Source: DATFPQ01 sp035264765
GTDB lineage: Bacteria > Actinomycetota > Actinomycetes > Actinomycetales > Angustibacteraceae
DNA: 34,390 nt
Direction: 5' to 3'
Assembly: GCA_035264765.1 (NCBI GenBank)
Contig: DATFPQ010000194.1
Location: forward strand, 1-34,390
Made by a program: the position numbers and the translations under genes. Below, piece after piece: positions 13,644 through 21,368 of the stretch (positions within the stretch are counted from its first letter, which is position 1; the number at the start of each line of letters is the position of its first letter). The notes under the pieces are model-generated. The model was not told the DNA's origin and did not search any database. It saw nothing but the letters and a program-made list of their open reading frames with translations.

Positions 13644-14727
13644 AGCCGTTCCAGGTGCGCAGCACGCGGAGCTTGGCGATCGGCAGCCCGGACAGGCCCT
13701 GGTAGTCCCAGCTCACGCCCGCGTCGCTGTAGGGAATCGCAGCGCCAGGCACGCTCGCCGGGGTCTGCCCGTAGATGGCGATGCGGTCGGAACCGTTGTT
13801 GTCCATCGTGTAGCCACCGTAGGTCCGCAGCGCGTGGCAGACGGCCTTGGTGAACGCGGTCGCTTTGATGGTGGCGCAGTTCACGCTCGGGTCCATCTGA
13901 ACGCGCGCACCCTGCGGCACGCAGTTCGTGGTGGCGCGGCCGTCGCTCTTCGTGGCCGGTGCGCGGTAGGACGTGCAGTTCTTCGAGCTGGGCAGGGACA
14001 GCTGCAGCGCGTGCCGGATGCCCTTGGCCGGGTCGACGAGCGCGGCCGCGACGTCGGCCCTGGTGACCACCCCAAAGATGCGGCTCACCCCTGCCCCCGT
14101 GACACCCAGCTTCCCACCGGTCGGGGTCGTGTTGCCGCGGCCATCCAGGTTCGCGACGCTCATGTGGCTGGCGCGCACGGAGCCGTCGGCGTTCACCTTG
14201 ACCGTTCCGTCCGCGTCGCGCTCCACCCGCCAGAACTCGTACGTCTTGCGAGCCGCGAGGTCGACGACGGCGAGCTGGCCGTCACTGCCGTGCGCCGGGC
14301 GCCAGGCGCCGTTCACGCGCGCCTGGGTGCCGCCGGCGCAGGCGTACACGGTGCAGGTGACGCGACGCAGCGGGGTGGTGCTCGCGGCGAAGTAGATCGC
14401 CTCGCCGTACTCCTCGTAGTTGAGCATCGCGCCGGGCAGCGCGCGAATGACCTTGGTCGCCGCGGCGTCCAGCACGGGCGAGGCTTTGACCGGGACGTTG
14501 GTGTAGCCCGGGGACGTGCACGCACCGCCCCTGCGCCAGGGCGTCCCGCCCGTCGCAGTCAGCGTCGCGGTGCAGATCGGCACGACCGTGGTGGCGGCTG
14601 CCTGCGCGACGGGGGCAGGCCCGGTCGACGCTCGCGCCGGACCGGCCCACTGGACCACGCACAGCACAACCACAGCCGCCGCAAGGAATGAGGCGGAAGC
14701 CTTCGTGAAACGTTGGACCACGGGCAA
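13639..14727 (-). CDS. Secreted Cys-containing protein of the EPS locus, function unknown
   Basis: 362 aa. Clear Sec signal peptide: basic QRFTK, hydrophobic FLAAAVVVLCVVQ, cleavage likely after ARA (residue 33). The mature protein has about ten cysteines (for example PICTA, GGACTSP, VTCTVYAC, KNCTSY, VNCATI, AVCHAL), suggesting disulfides outside the cell. Segments such as GVSRIFGVVTRADVAAAL, KGIRHALQLSLP, PQGARVQMDP and YGGYTMDNNG recur in secreted actinobacterial proteins of polysaccharide loci as I remember them, but I cannot name a domain; a polysaccharide-binding or -processing role is inference. TTG start at 14727 is chosen because AGGAG lies 6 nt upstream; GTG at 14721 is the alternative. 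A TACAGT box at 14797-14792 could be its -10. Confidence 0.75.
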   Translation of the reverse strand: MPVVQRFTKASASFLAAAVVVLCVVQWAGPARASTGPAPVAQAAATTVVPICTATLTATGGTPWRRGGACTSPGYTNVPVKASPVLDAAATKVIRALPGAMLNYEEYGEAIYFAASTTPLRRVTCTVYACAGGTQARVNGAWRPAHGSDGQLAVVDLAARKTYEFWRVERDADGTVKVNADGSVRASHMSVANLDGRGNTTPTGGKLGVTGAGVSRIFGVVTRADVAAALVDPAKGIRHALQLSLPSSKNCTSYRAPATKSDGRATTNCVPQGARVQMDPSVNCATIKATAFTKAVCHALRTYGGYTMDNNGSDRIAIYGQTPASVPGAAIPYSDAGVSWDYQGLSGLPIAKLRVLRTWNGS

Positions 14728-14746
14728 GATGGGCTCCTGGCTAGCG

Positions 14747-14763
14747 AGTCAGCGTCAACCTTC
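14747..14763. promoter_or_regulatory. Weak third match to the EPS promoter element
   Basis: AGTCAGCGTCAACCTTC shares 12 of 17 positions with the 3123-3139 element, including the contiguous core GCGTCAAC. It lies in the divergent gap 14728-14820 between the secreted protein and a GT4. The direct-repeat structure is not preserved, so this may be chance. Confidence 0.22.
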
Positions 14764-14820
14764 ACACCATGTCGGCACGTTTGGGCCGGACTGTAGCGAT
14801 GTGACCTGGGGGTTTCCTGA

Positions 14821-15987
14821 ATGCAGAGGACGAGGTCCCTCAGTGCGCCGACCCTCCAGGTCTGCCACGTCATCCACTCCCTCGGGGCCGGAGGCGCCGA
14901 GCGGGCGCTGGTGGAGCTGTCCCAGTCCGCTCGCGCCGCGGGCCTCGCCATGAGCGTGCTGAGCCTGACCCGCAGCGCCGACGACCGGTGCAGCCGCCAT
15001 CTGATAGCGGCGGGCGCGCGGGTCGTCCAGCTCGACCTCGCCGGCCGGTGGGATCCTCGCGGGCTCGGCCGTGCCGTCGAGGTGGTGCGGACGCTGCGTC
15101 CCGACGTGGTGCACACGCACCTGAAGCACGCAGACTTGGTCGGGGCCCACGTCTCGCGACGGCTCGGCGTGCCCATGGTGTCGACCCTGCACCTGATCGA
15201 GGACGCCCCCGGGCTGGTGGGGCGGGGCAAGCGGTGGGCTGGTGTCCGCAGCCGCGAGCGCTCCGCCGCCCGGACGATTGCGGTTTCGGACGCCCTCCGG
15301 CGCTGGTACGTGGGGAGCTTCCGGGTCGACCCGCGCCGGGTGGTCACGGTGCACAACGGTGTGGCCGCCCACCCTCCGGCAACGGCACAGGAGCGAGCCG
15401 AGGTGCGCGGGGACCTTGGCGCCGGACCCGATGCGTTCGTCCTCGCGATGGTCGGCATCATGCGGCCCGGTAAGGGACACCAGGAGCTGATCGCGGCGGC
15501 CGGACGGCTCCCCCAGGGCTCACGCGCGCATCTGGTGCTGGTCGGCGACGGTCCGCTCTCCGGCCAGCTGCGCTCGGCCGCGCGGTCGCTGACCTGCCCG
15601 GTCACCTTCACCGGCTACCGCGAGGACGTCAGCCGGTTGCTGGGCGGGTGCGACCTGGTGGTCCATCCCACCCGCTTCGACGCCCTCCCCACCGCCCTGA
15701 TCGAGGCGCTCGCGGCCGGGCGGCCGGTGCTCGCCTCGGACGTCGGCGGGGTCCCCGAGATCGTCACCCCGGACGTCGGCCGGCGGGTGCCGCCGGGTGA
15801 CGTGGCCGCACTGGCCCAGGCGATCACCGACCTCGAGGCCGACCCCGAGCAGCGGAAGCGGTTCGGGGTCGCGGCCCGCGCGCGGTTCGAGCAGGAGTTC
15901 GAGGCCGGACGCTGGGCGCGACGGCTGCGTGCGCTCTACGACCACGTACTCGACGGTGCCACTACGCGGGAAGCGCCGGTCCCCTAG
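14821..15987 (+). CDS. GT4 glycosyltransferase
   Basis: 388 aa GT-B enzyme. Starts QVCHVIHSLGAGGAERALVE, with DVVHTHLKHADLVGAHVS, a donor half opening at MVGIMRPGKGHQELIAAAGR, and the donor-site stretch PTRFDALPTALIEALAAGRP then LASDVGGVPEIVTPDVGRRV. Closest relative in the window is the GT4 at 11583-12698. ATG at 14821 with a G-rich GGGGG about 8 nt upstream. It faces the ATP-grasp operon tail to tail, 7 bp apart. It is a stand-alone plus-strand gene between two minus-strand units. Sugar specificity unknown. Confidence 0.92.
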   Translation: MQRTRSLSAPTLQVCHVIHSLGAGGAERALVELSQSARAAGLAMSVLSLTRSADDRCSRHLIAAGARVVQLDLAGRWDPRGLGRAVEVVRTLRPDVVHTHLKHADLVGAHVSRRLGVPMVSTLHLIEDAPGLVGRGKRWAGVRSRERSAARTIAVSDALRRWYVGSFRVDPRRVVTVHNGVAAHPPATAQERAEVRGDLGAGPDAFVLAMVGIMRPGKGHQELIAAAGRLPQGSRAHLVLVGDGPLSGQLRSAARSLTCPVTFTGYREDVSRLLGGCDLVVHPTRFDALPTALIEALAAGRPVLASDVGGVPEIVTPDVGRRVPPGDVAALAQAITDLEADPEQRKRFGVAARARFEQEFEAGRWARRLRALYDHVLDGATTREAPVP

Positions 15988-15999
15988 CTGCGACCTAGG
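15983..15999. terminator. Short inverted repeat containing both stops of a convergent pair
   Basis: CCTAG (15983-15987) and CTAGG (15995-15999) flank a 7-base loop. TAG of the GT4 (15985-15987) and TAG of the ATP-grasp gene (complement of 15995-15997) are within the arms. A five-base stem is weak as a terminator by itself. Confidence 0.35.
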
Positions 16000-17269
16000 C
16001 AGCCGGCGCCGTGCGCCTGGTCCGCCGCAGGGGTCGGAGCCGGCGTCCCGCGGCCCGAGAGAGGTCTCCCACCAGGTCGGACGCGGCCACCACCGCCGGC
16101 ACCGGGTCGCGCAGGTCCACGTAGTCGTACGCACTGGGGCGCAGCGTGTCCCGCAACAGCATCGCCGCCGCTCGCCGGCGGGTCGGGACGTCCGGCCGGC
16201 CCTGGCTGTGCAGCGTCTCGCGCAGCCAGTCAATCTCCCCGCCCAGCCAGCGCACGCGGACGCCGGTCCGGTACGAGGGAACCGGCTCGACCGGCTCCCC
16301 CGCCGCCCAGCGCCAGAGCATCTCGGGCAGGTTCACCCCCGCGCGGACGGCGACGAGCACCGAGGCGGACAGCCGCGAGTTGACCTCCATGAGCAGGGGC
16401 CGGCCCGCGGCGTCGCGCCGGAACTCGACCTCGGCCACCCCCTCGAGCCCCATGGCGTCCACGAGCCGGCGGGTGGCCCGGCCGATGTCGTCCGGCACGG
16501 GGATGCTCTCGCGGAGCACCGAGGTCCCGCCGAGCGGCGGCGTCATCCGGTGCGCCACCTGAGCGAACTCGGCGCAGAGCCGTCCGTTCGCGCGCAGCGT
16601 CATCACGGCCTCACGGCGTCCCGGCAGCCACGGCTGCACCAGGACGTGGCCTCCGAGGGAGAGCACCTCCCCCGCGGCCCGGTCGAGCTCGGCCGGTGAG
16701 CAGACAAGCCTCGCCGTGAGCCGGGCCGCCGACGCACCGCTGCCCAGCCAGGACTGCGCCGGCTTCACCACGGCGGGGAAGCCCACCTCGTGGGCGGCGG
16801 CGCGCAGCTCTGCCGGGTCCGCGACCCCCATGCCACGTGGCACCCCGATGCCGAGGCGATCCGCCAGCTCGAGGGTCCGGTCCTTGTCGACGGCGACCGC
16901 GAGCGCCGGCTCCGGTGCCAGCGCGATCGCGACGTGCCGCTCCAACTCGGCGCGATGCCGCCGGACCAGCTCGATCGTGCCGTCGTGGCTGGCCAGCAGG
17001 ACCCGCGGACGGGACTGCCGGATCAGCTGCAGCAGCTCGTGCAGCTGGACGGCGTCCGGCTCGTCATGCGCGGGCAGCCACGCGCGCGCCCGGCACCAGC
17101 GAGACCGGAACGCCGGCACGGCGTCGTCCAGCCCGGCGGACTCCGCCGCGCCGACGGTCAGGCCGCTGCGCCCCAGCCGCTGGACGCACACCAGCGACTG
17201 GCGCAGGCGCGCATCGAGGACCAGCACGTCCAGCGGGGCGGATCCGGAACGGATCCTGGTGCGGCTCAT
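15995..17269 (-). CDS. ATP-grasp ligase (EPS-associated), substrate unknown
   Basis: 424 aa. ATP-grasp enzymes join a carboxylate, via acyl-phosphate, to an amine or thiol. Pre-ATP-grasp region at 13-115 (DVLVLDARLRQSLVCVQRLG), ATP-binding lysine in GFPAVVKPAQS (Lys169), an earlier conserved DK (Asp128-Lys129), and the metal-binding LLMEVNSRLSASV (Glu295, Asn297). No membrane span. It shares an architecture and several motifs with the ATP-grasp protein at 18113-19348 (RHRAEL, DK, EVNxR, AGVNLP, a C-terminal DPxP), so the two are distant paralogs. Its ATG overlaps the phosphoesterase stop as ATGA (17266-17269). It could attach an amino acid or similar group to an EPS precursor; that is inference from neighbours only. 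Confidence 0.85.
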   Translation of the reverse strand: MSRTRIRSGSAPLDVLVLDARLRQSLVCVQRLGRSGLTVGAAESAGLDDAVPAFRSRWCRARAWLPAHDEPDAVQLHELLQLIRQSRPRVLLASHDGTIELVRRHRAELERHVAIALAPEPALAVAVDKDRTLELADRLGIGVPRGMGVADPAELRAAAHEVGFPAVVKPAQSWLGSGASAARLTARLVCSPAELDRAAGEVLSLGGHVLVQPWLPGRREAVMTLRANGRLCAEFAQVAHRMTPPLGGTSVLRESIPVPDDIGRATRRLVDAMGLEGVAEVEFRRDAAGRPLLMEVNSRLSASVLVAVRAGVNLPEMLWRWAAGEPVEPVPSYRTGVRVRWLGGEIDWLRETLHSQGRPDVPTRRRAAAMLLRDTLRPSAYDYVDLRDPVPAVVAASDLVGDLSRAAGRRLRPLRRTRRTAPAA

Positions 17270-18105
17270 CGTTCGTCCGCCCGTGACCGAACGGAGCGGA
17301 ACGGCACGGCCACGACGCGCCGGGCCCGGCCCGCCGCGCGGCGGGCGAGGACAAGACCGGCCCGGTACCGGTCGCGGACCGGCTGGGGAGGGCGGTGCGC
17401 GGCGTGCGCCGGGCGACCCTCCTCATGCAGCGCCCGGAGGCAGCTCTCGAGGTCGTAGGGCACCGAGTGCAGCTCGGCCGACCCCGCGTCGGTGTCGAGA
17501 ACGGCGAAGCGGACGTGCGGCAACCGGTCCCGTGACTGCCCGACGCTGCCCGGATTGAGCAACACGCGCGTCTCCGCTCGCAGCGCCACCACGCCGGGAG
17601 CGGCCCGTAGCAGCGTCCCGTTGTCATACTCAAAGGCCCAGGGCAGATGGGTGTGACCCAGCACGAGGACCCCCGGTCCGGGCAGCCGGTCCAGCTCACG
17701 CCGGGCGTCCGCCGCCTTCTGTACGTAGTGCGACACGTCGTCCAGAGACCCATGCGCGACCGTCACGCCGTCGATCTGCGCGACCAGCGGAAGACGGCGC
17801 AAGAAGGCGCGGGTGTCGTCGGTCAGCCGGTCACGGGTCCAGAGCACCGTGTCCCAGGCGCGCGCGGATGCCTCCTCGGCGCCGAGCGCTCCCAACGCCA
17901 TGAGGTCGTGGTTCCCGGCGACGCAGACGGCGCCGCGCGACCTCAGCATGTCGACGCACTCGTTCGGGAAGACGCCGTACCCGACGGCGTCGCCCGCGAA
18001 GAGGTAACTGTTGACGCCGAGCCCGTCAAGGCGCTCGAAGGCCGCGCGCAGTGCGTGCAGGTTCGCATGGACGTCCGAGAGCACTCCGTAACGCACGTTA
18101 GGCAC
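17266..18105 (-). CDS. Calcineurin-like metallophosphoesterase
   Basis: 279 aa. All metal-site motifs of the family are intact: SDVHANL (Asp11, His13), FAGDAVGYG (Asp39), AGNHD (Asn65, His66), VAHGS (His118) and GHTHLP (His151, His153). The compact YfcE/MJ0936-like core ends near 215 and is followed by a basic tail (about 235-279) rich in Arg that could bind nucleic acid or membrane lipid. The GTG start lies 7 bp after the upstream ATP-grasp stop. It is sandwiched between two ATP-grasp genes in one operon, so its natural substrate may be a phosphorylated intermediate or the product of those ligases. Substrate cannot be inferred from sequence; phosphodiesterase or phosphatase both fit. Confidence 0.9.
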   Translation of the reverse strand: MPNVRYGVLSDVHANLHALRAAFERLDGLGVNSYLFAGDAVGYGVFPNECVDMLRSRGAVCVAGNHDLMALGALGAEEASARAWDTVLWTRDRLTDDTRAFLRRLPLVAQIDGVTVAHGSLDDVSHYVQKAADARRELDRLPGPGVLVLGHTHLPWAFEYDNGTLLRAAPGVVALRAETRVLLNPGSVGQSRDRLPHVRFAVLDTDAGSAELHSVPYDLESCLRALHEEGRPAHAAHRPPQPVRDRYRAGLVLARRAAGRARRVVAVPFRSVRSRADER

Positions 18106-18112
18106 CGGCCGG

Positions 18113-19348
18113 TCAGCTCGCCGGCCCGGGGCGGCCGACAGGCACGGGGGCGGGTCGCGGGTCGTGACGTCCCGGACGGTTGGTGAGCGCGGGAAGCAGC
18201 ATGCCTCGCAGGAAGGGCATGGGGTCGTGCCAGTCGGCGCCCGTGCGGGCGTCGCACCGCGCCGCCCAGAGCAGCCATCTTGCGGTGCTCAGGCCGGCCT
18301 GTCGTGTGGCCCAACGGTCCTCCCACGGGTGGCACCACGTCGCACCGGGCCGCGCACGGGTCAGGGGACGCGGCCGGCCGGTGAGGTCTGCATGCACCAC
18401 GGCGGGCAGGTTCACGCCGGCCGCCGCGCCGAGGTGGTGCCACAGGCTGAAGCGAGGGTTCACCTCCAGCAGGCTCAGCCTGCCGTCGGGCCCGCGCTTG
18501 TAGTCCGCCTTCACGACGCCACGCAGGCCGACGGTGTGGACGACCTCGCGTCCGGACCGCAGGACCTCCGGGTCGTCGGAGACCCTGAGCGCCGTGCTGT
18601 GCCCGAACTGCGGCGGGTCCGTGCGAATCTTCACGCCGGTGAACTCCGCGACGACCTCACCCTCGGCGTCCACGTACGCGTGGTAGCTCGAGATGGCCGA
18701 CTCGGGCCCGGGTACGAGCTCCTGTGCGAGCAGGTGCACACCCGCGGCGGCAAGGGCGGGCCACGCCCGGCCGAGTTCCTCCCGACTGGCGAACTGCGTG
18801 GCCTTGGCGTCCGAGCCGAGCATCCGCAGCCCCTGCCGGGTCAGTGGCTTGACGACGACCGGGAAGGTCAGCTCGTCGGCCGCGGTGGGAGGCCCGTCGG
18901 CGGGGTCGAGGTGACGGGCGGCAGGAACCGGCAGACCCTTGGCGCGCGCAAGCGCCTGGAACCGTGCCTTGTCGGTAAGGTCCTCCACCAGTCCCGCGTC
19001 CGGGACCACGAAGTCGAACGCCGTGGCGAGCTCGGCGCGGTGTCGCGATACGAGCAACAGGTCCGCGTCGTTGCCGTAGTACAACAGGGGCCGCAGCGCC
19101 TCGCGACCCGCCCACGACAGCAGGCGCTCCACGAGGGCGCGCCCGTCTTCCGACGGGTCCGGCCGCTCCAGAGACGCCACGGCGAAGCGGGAGAACGCAG
19201 CAGGGTCACCGCGGTGCACGACCGGGACGCACGGCACTCCGGCGGCACCGAGCGCCGCGACGAGGTCGACGTCGCCCAGGACGTAGGCACGCCGACCCGT
19301 CCCTCGGGCTGAGCCCCACAAACCCGTCGCCCCTCGCCGCAATTTCAC
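18113..19348 (-). CDS. ATP-grasp ligase (EPS-associated), substrate unknown
   Basis: 411 aa, first gene of the ATP-grasp / phosphoesterase / ATP-grasp operon. N-terminal pre-ATP-grasp domain (about 20-120, with LLYYGNDADLLLVSRHRAEL), conserved DK (Asp126-Lys127), ATP-binding Lys167 in LTFPVVVKPLTRQG, and metal-binding SLLEVNPRFSLWHHLG (Glu295, Asn297). C-terminal part has ADWHDPMPFLRGMLLPAL, comparable to the DPVPAV of the partner gene, then a Pro/Arg-rich tail. The GTG at 19348 lacks a convincing ribosome site; a later start before residue 20 is possible. A 22-bp tandem repeat at 19392-19413, resembling the element before the EPS priming gene, lies 44-65 nt upstream. Confidence 0.85.
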   Translation of the reverse strand: MKLRRGATGLWGSARGTGRRAYVLGDVDLVAALGAAGVPCVPVVHRGDPAAFSRFAVASLERPDPSEDGRALVERLLSWAGREALRPLLYYGNDADLLLVSRHRAELATAFDFVVPDAGLVEDLTDKARFQALARAKGLPVPAARHLDPADGPPTAADELTFPVVVKPLTRQGLRMLGSDAKATQFASREELGRAWPALAAAGVHLLAQELVPGPESAISSYHAYVDAEGEVVAEFTGVKIRTDPPQFGHSTALRVSDDPEVLRSGREVVHTVGLRGVVKADYKRGPDGRLSLLEVNPRFSLWHHLGAAAGVNLPAVVHADLTGRPRPLTRARPGATWCHPWEDRWATRQAGLSTARWLLWAARCDARTGADWHDPMPFLRGMLLPALTNRPGRHDPRPAPVPVGRPGPAS

Positions 19349-19391
19349 GGGCGAAGCGTGTCACAGCAGACCCGGCCGCCAAGCGCTTTCC

Positions 19392-19413
19392 CGCCAACTG
19401 TGCGGCAACTGTG
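19392..19413 (-). promoter_or_regulatory. Two tandem 11-bp direct repeats upstream of the ATP-grasp operon
   Basis: On the minus strand CACAGTTGCCG is followed directly by CACAGTTGGCG, 10 of 11 identical. The inner 17 bp (19397-19413) match the EPS-promoter element at 3123-3139 in 14 positions. Tandem 11-bp units are typical targets of OmpR-family response regulators. The gap 19349-19472 holds nothing else clear except a short inverted repeat at 19431-19446. Confidence 0.5.
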
Positions 19414-19430
19414 AGGGGGTCGGCGTGAAC

Positions 19431-19446
19431 TGCCCATGGGCGGGCA
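19431..19446 (-). terminator. Short inverted repeat after the phosphodiesterase gene
   Basis: TGCCC (19431-19435) and GGGCA (19442-19446) pair around six bases, 27 nt beyond the stop at 19473. It is a candidate terminator of the pat/DUF5998/phosphodiesterase operon, separating it from the ATP-grasp operon read in the same direction. Confidence 0.3.
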
Positions 19447-19472
19447 TCCCTCGGCGCCCTCTGCCGCCAGGC

Positions 19473-20663
19473 CTACCTCCGGTCCGCGCCTCGCACGGCA
19501 AGCAGCGGCACCTGCCACTCGGCCGGTGTGCGGGCGCCGTGCAGCCCGACGAGTGCGAGCAGCTCCGGCCGGTGATGGCGCGAGTCGACCACCGCGAGGT
19601 CGGGTCCGCAGCTCACGACGACGTCGCCGATCCGCTCCAGGACGTGCGGCGCCACCCCTCCGAACCAGCCGCCGGTGACGGCCTCGGCGCGGGTGAGCAC
19701 CTGGGCCCGCCCCTGCAGCCGCTCGGCCCAGGCGCGAGCCACCGCGTCCGCCGACCCGGGCTCGCAGTACAGCTGCGGCGCGCGCGGCTCACCACCTACG
19801 TGCCGGACACCCGCCGCCAGGTCGGGCTCCTGGGCGACGTCTAGCCGCCGCGAGTGCGGGACGTCCACCATGCCGTGGTCGGCGGTCACGTACAGCGTCG
19901 CGTCGCGGGGCAGCCCGGCGGCCAGCCGGCGCACCGCCAGGTCGATGGCGGCGAGCTCCTCGCCCCACTCCCAGGAGCCGCAGCCGTGTACGTGCCCGAC
20001 CTTGTCGAGCTCGCCCCAGTAGACGTAGACGAGGGCCCGCGGCGCCGACCGCAGCGCGGCCAGCGCCGCGTCGACCCGCGCGTCGAGGGTGCCGGCGGTG
20101 ACGAACCGGCCGCCGCGCAACGCCGCCTCGGTGAGCCCGGACCCGTCGAAGAAGCCGGGTCCGATCCGCACGACCTCGACGCCGGCCGCGACTGCGTGCT
20201 CGAACGCCGTCGGATGCGGCTGCCAGGTGCGCGGGTCGACCGGCGTCTCCCACGACAGCTCGTTGAGCAGCTCGTCGCGCCCGGGGACCAGGACCTCGTA
20301 GCCCACCAGCCCATGGGCGCCCGGCGGCAGACCGGTGCCGAACGAGCCCATGCTGGTCGCCGTCGTGGTCGGGAAGCCGACGTCCAGGCTGGACGCGCCG
20401 TCCAACCGTCCACGCAGGTACGGCGCGTGGCCGGCTCGCTCGCGCAGCAGCACGTCGCCCAGCCCGTCGACGAGCAGCACGCAGGCGCGCGGGCTGGGCG
20501 TCAGCCGCAGCCCGTCGACGACGACGGCGCGGTCGCCGGCCGGGTCCGCGAGCGCAGCGGGGAGGCCGGTGTCGACGTCCAGGCTGCGCAGGACCGCGGG
20601 CATCAGGTCGGCCAGGGTCCCGCTGCCGTACGGGGGCGCGAGGCCAGCCAGCGCCTCGGCCAT
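19473..20663 (-). CDS. Alkaline-phosphatase-superfamily phosphodiesterase / nucleotide pyrophosphatase
   Basis: 396 aa. Catalytic-core elements of the type I phosphodiesterase/NPP family are present: ACVLLVDGLGDVLLRERAG (metal Asp), the Thr nucleophile region DVGFPTTTATSMGSFGTGLP, VYVYWGELDKVGHVHG (metal Asp and His) and YVTADHGMVDVP (metal Asp-His). No signal peptide, so it appears cytoplasmic. I use the ATG at 20663, which overlaps the DUF5998 stop (TGATG); the longer in-frame ORF reaching 20834 reads as the shadow of that gene. I recall this gene next to DUF5998 in many actinobacterial genomes. Natural substrate unknown. Confidence 0.9.
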   Translation of the reverse strand: MAEALAGLAPPYGSGTLADLMPAVLRSLDVDTGLPAALADPAGDRAVVVDGLRLTPSPRACVLLVDGLGDVLLRERAGHAPYLRGRLDGASSLDVGFPTTTATSMGSFGTGLPPGAHGLVGYEVLVPGRDELLNELSWETPVDPRTWQPHPTAFEHAVAAGVEVVRIGPGFFDGSGLTEAALRGGRFVTAGTLDARVDAALAALRSAPRALVYVYWGELDKVGHVHGCGSWEWGEELAAIDLAVRRLAAGLPRDATLYVTADHGMVDVPHSRRLDVAQEPDLAAGVRHVGGEPRAPQLYCEPGSADAVARAWAERLQGRAQVLTRAEAVTGGWFGGVAPHVLERIGDVVVSCGPDLAVVDSRHHRPELLALVGLHGARTPAEWQVPLLAVRGADRR

Positions 20664-21325
20664 CAGCGGTCCGCGGCGTGCGCCGCCAGGGAGGCGCCGC
20701 TCGTCGCCGACGACAGGGCCCGGGCGAAGGTCAGCGCGCGACGCACGGCCCGGTCGCCGTCGGCGTCCGCGGAGACCCGCAACGAGATGTCGTCGGCGCT
20801 GGCCGTGCCGGTGTAGCCGTGGTCCGCCTCGCACTGCGGATCGGAACAGGCGGCCGGCTCGAGGTCCAGCCGGCTGACGGCGCCCCAGCCGATGGTCAGG
20901 GTGAGCTCGCGCGAACCCGCCCCGCGGCGGTACTCCTCGGGCCGCGTCACGACATGGTTGACCACCACCGAACGGACCGCGCGCAGCGGCACGGCCTCGG
21001 TCGCGGCAGTGGCCACCGGCTCAGTCATGTCGGCCCGCCCGGCCGGGACGCCGGGCGAGGCGGCGCCGTCAGCCGCGTCGTCCGGCCCGTGGTCGTCCGC
21101 ATGGGCGACCACCAGCCGGCTGCGGGTGAGCACCAGCGCGGTGACGTGCCGGCGGACCGCGTCGCCGTCGAAGGTGGTCTCGGCGTGGACCAGGTGCCCG
21201 ACGACCGGCTCGTCCGCTACCGCGACGTCCACGACGTCGGCGACGAGATCCGGGTAGTAGCCGGCGTGCTCCAGGTCCGCCCGCAGGTCGGCGGGGAGCT
21301 CTCGGCGGGTGTCGGCGTCCGGCAT
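20663..21325 (-). CDS. DUF5998 family protein
   Basis: 220 aa, soluble, acidic. Pattern: ELPADLRADLEHAGYYPDLV at the start, HLVHAETTFDGDAVRRHVTA, LTRSRLVVAHADDH, RAVRSVVVNHVVTRPEEYR, LTLTIGWGAVSRLDLEPAAC then CSDPQCEADHGYTG. I recognise this as the actinobacterial DUF5998 family; no biochemical function is known to me. A low-complexity insert (about 88-118) breaks the domain. The ATG at 21325 is preceded by GGGAGG (21340-21335) at 9 nt; an ATG three codons earlier abuts the same site and is less likely. Between the Pat-like gene and the phosphodiesterase, probably one operon; 43 bp separate it from the former. Confidence 0.85.
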   Translation of the reverse strand: MPDADTRRELPADLRADLEHAGYYPDLVADVVDVAVADEPVVGHLVHAETTFDGDAVRRHVTALVLTRSRLVVAHADDHGPDDAADGAASPGVPAGRADMTEPVATAATEAVPLRAVRSVVVNHVVTRPEEYRRGAGSRELTLTIGWGAVSRLDLEPAACSDPQCEADHGYTGTASADDISLRVSADADGDRAVRRALTFARALSSATSGASLAAHAADR

Positions 21326-21368
21326 GGACGCCATCCTCCCATCCCTCGCGGCCCGCGCGGCGGGCCCC

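Noticed and set aside
13087..14691. 534-codon plus-strand open frame over the deacetylase and the secreted protein
   Set aside because: Lacks motifs and has Arg/Gly-rich composition; the deacetylase and the signal-peptide protein explain this stretch.
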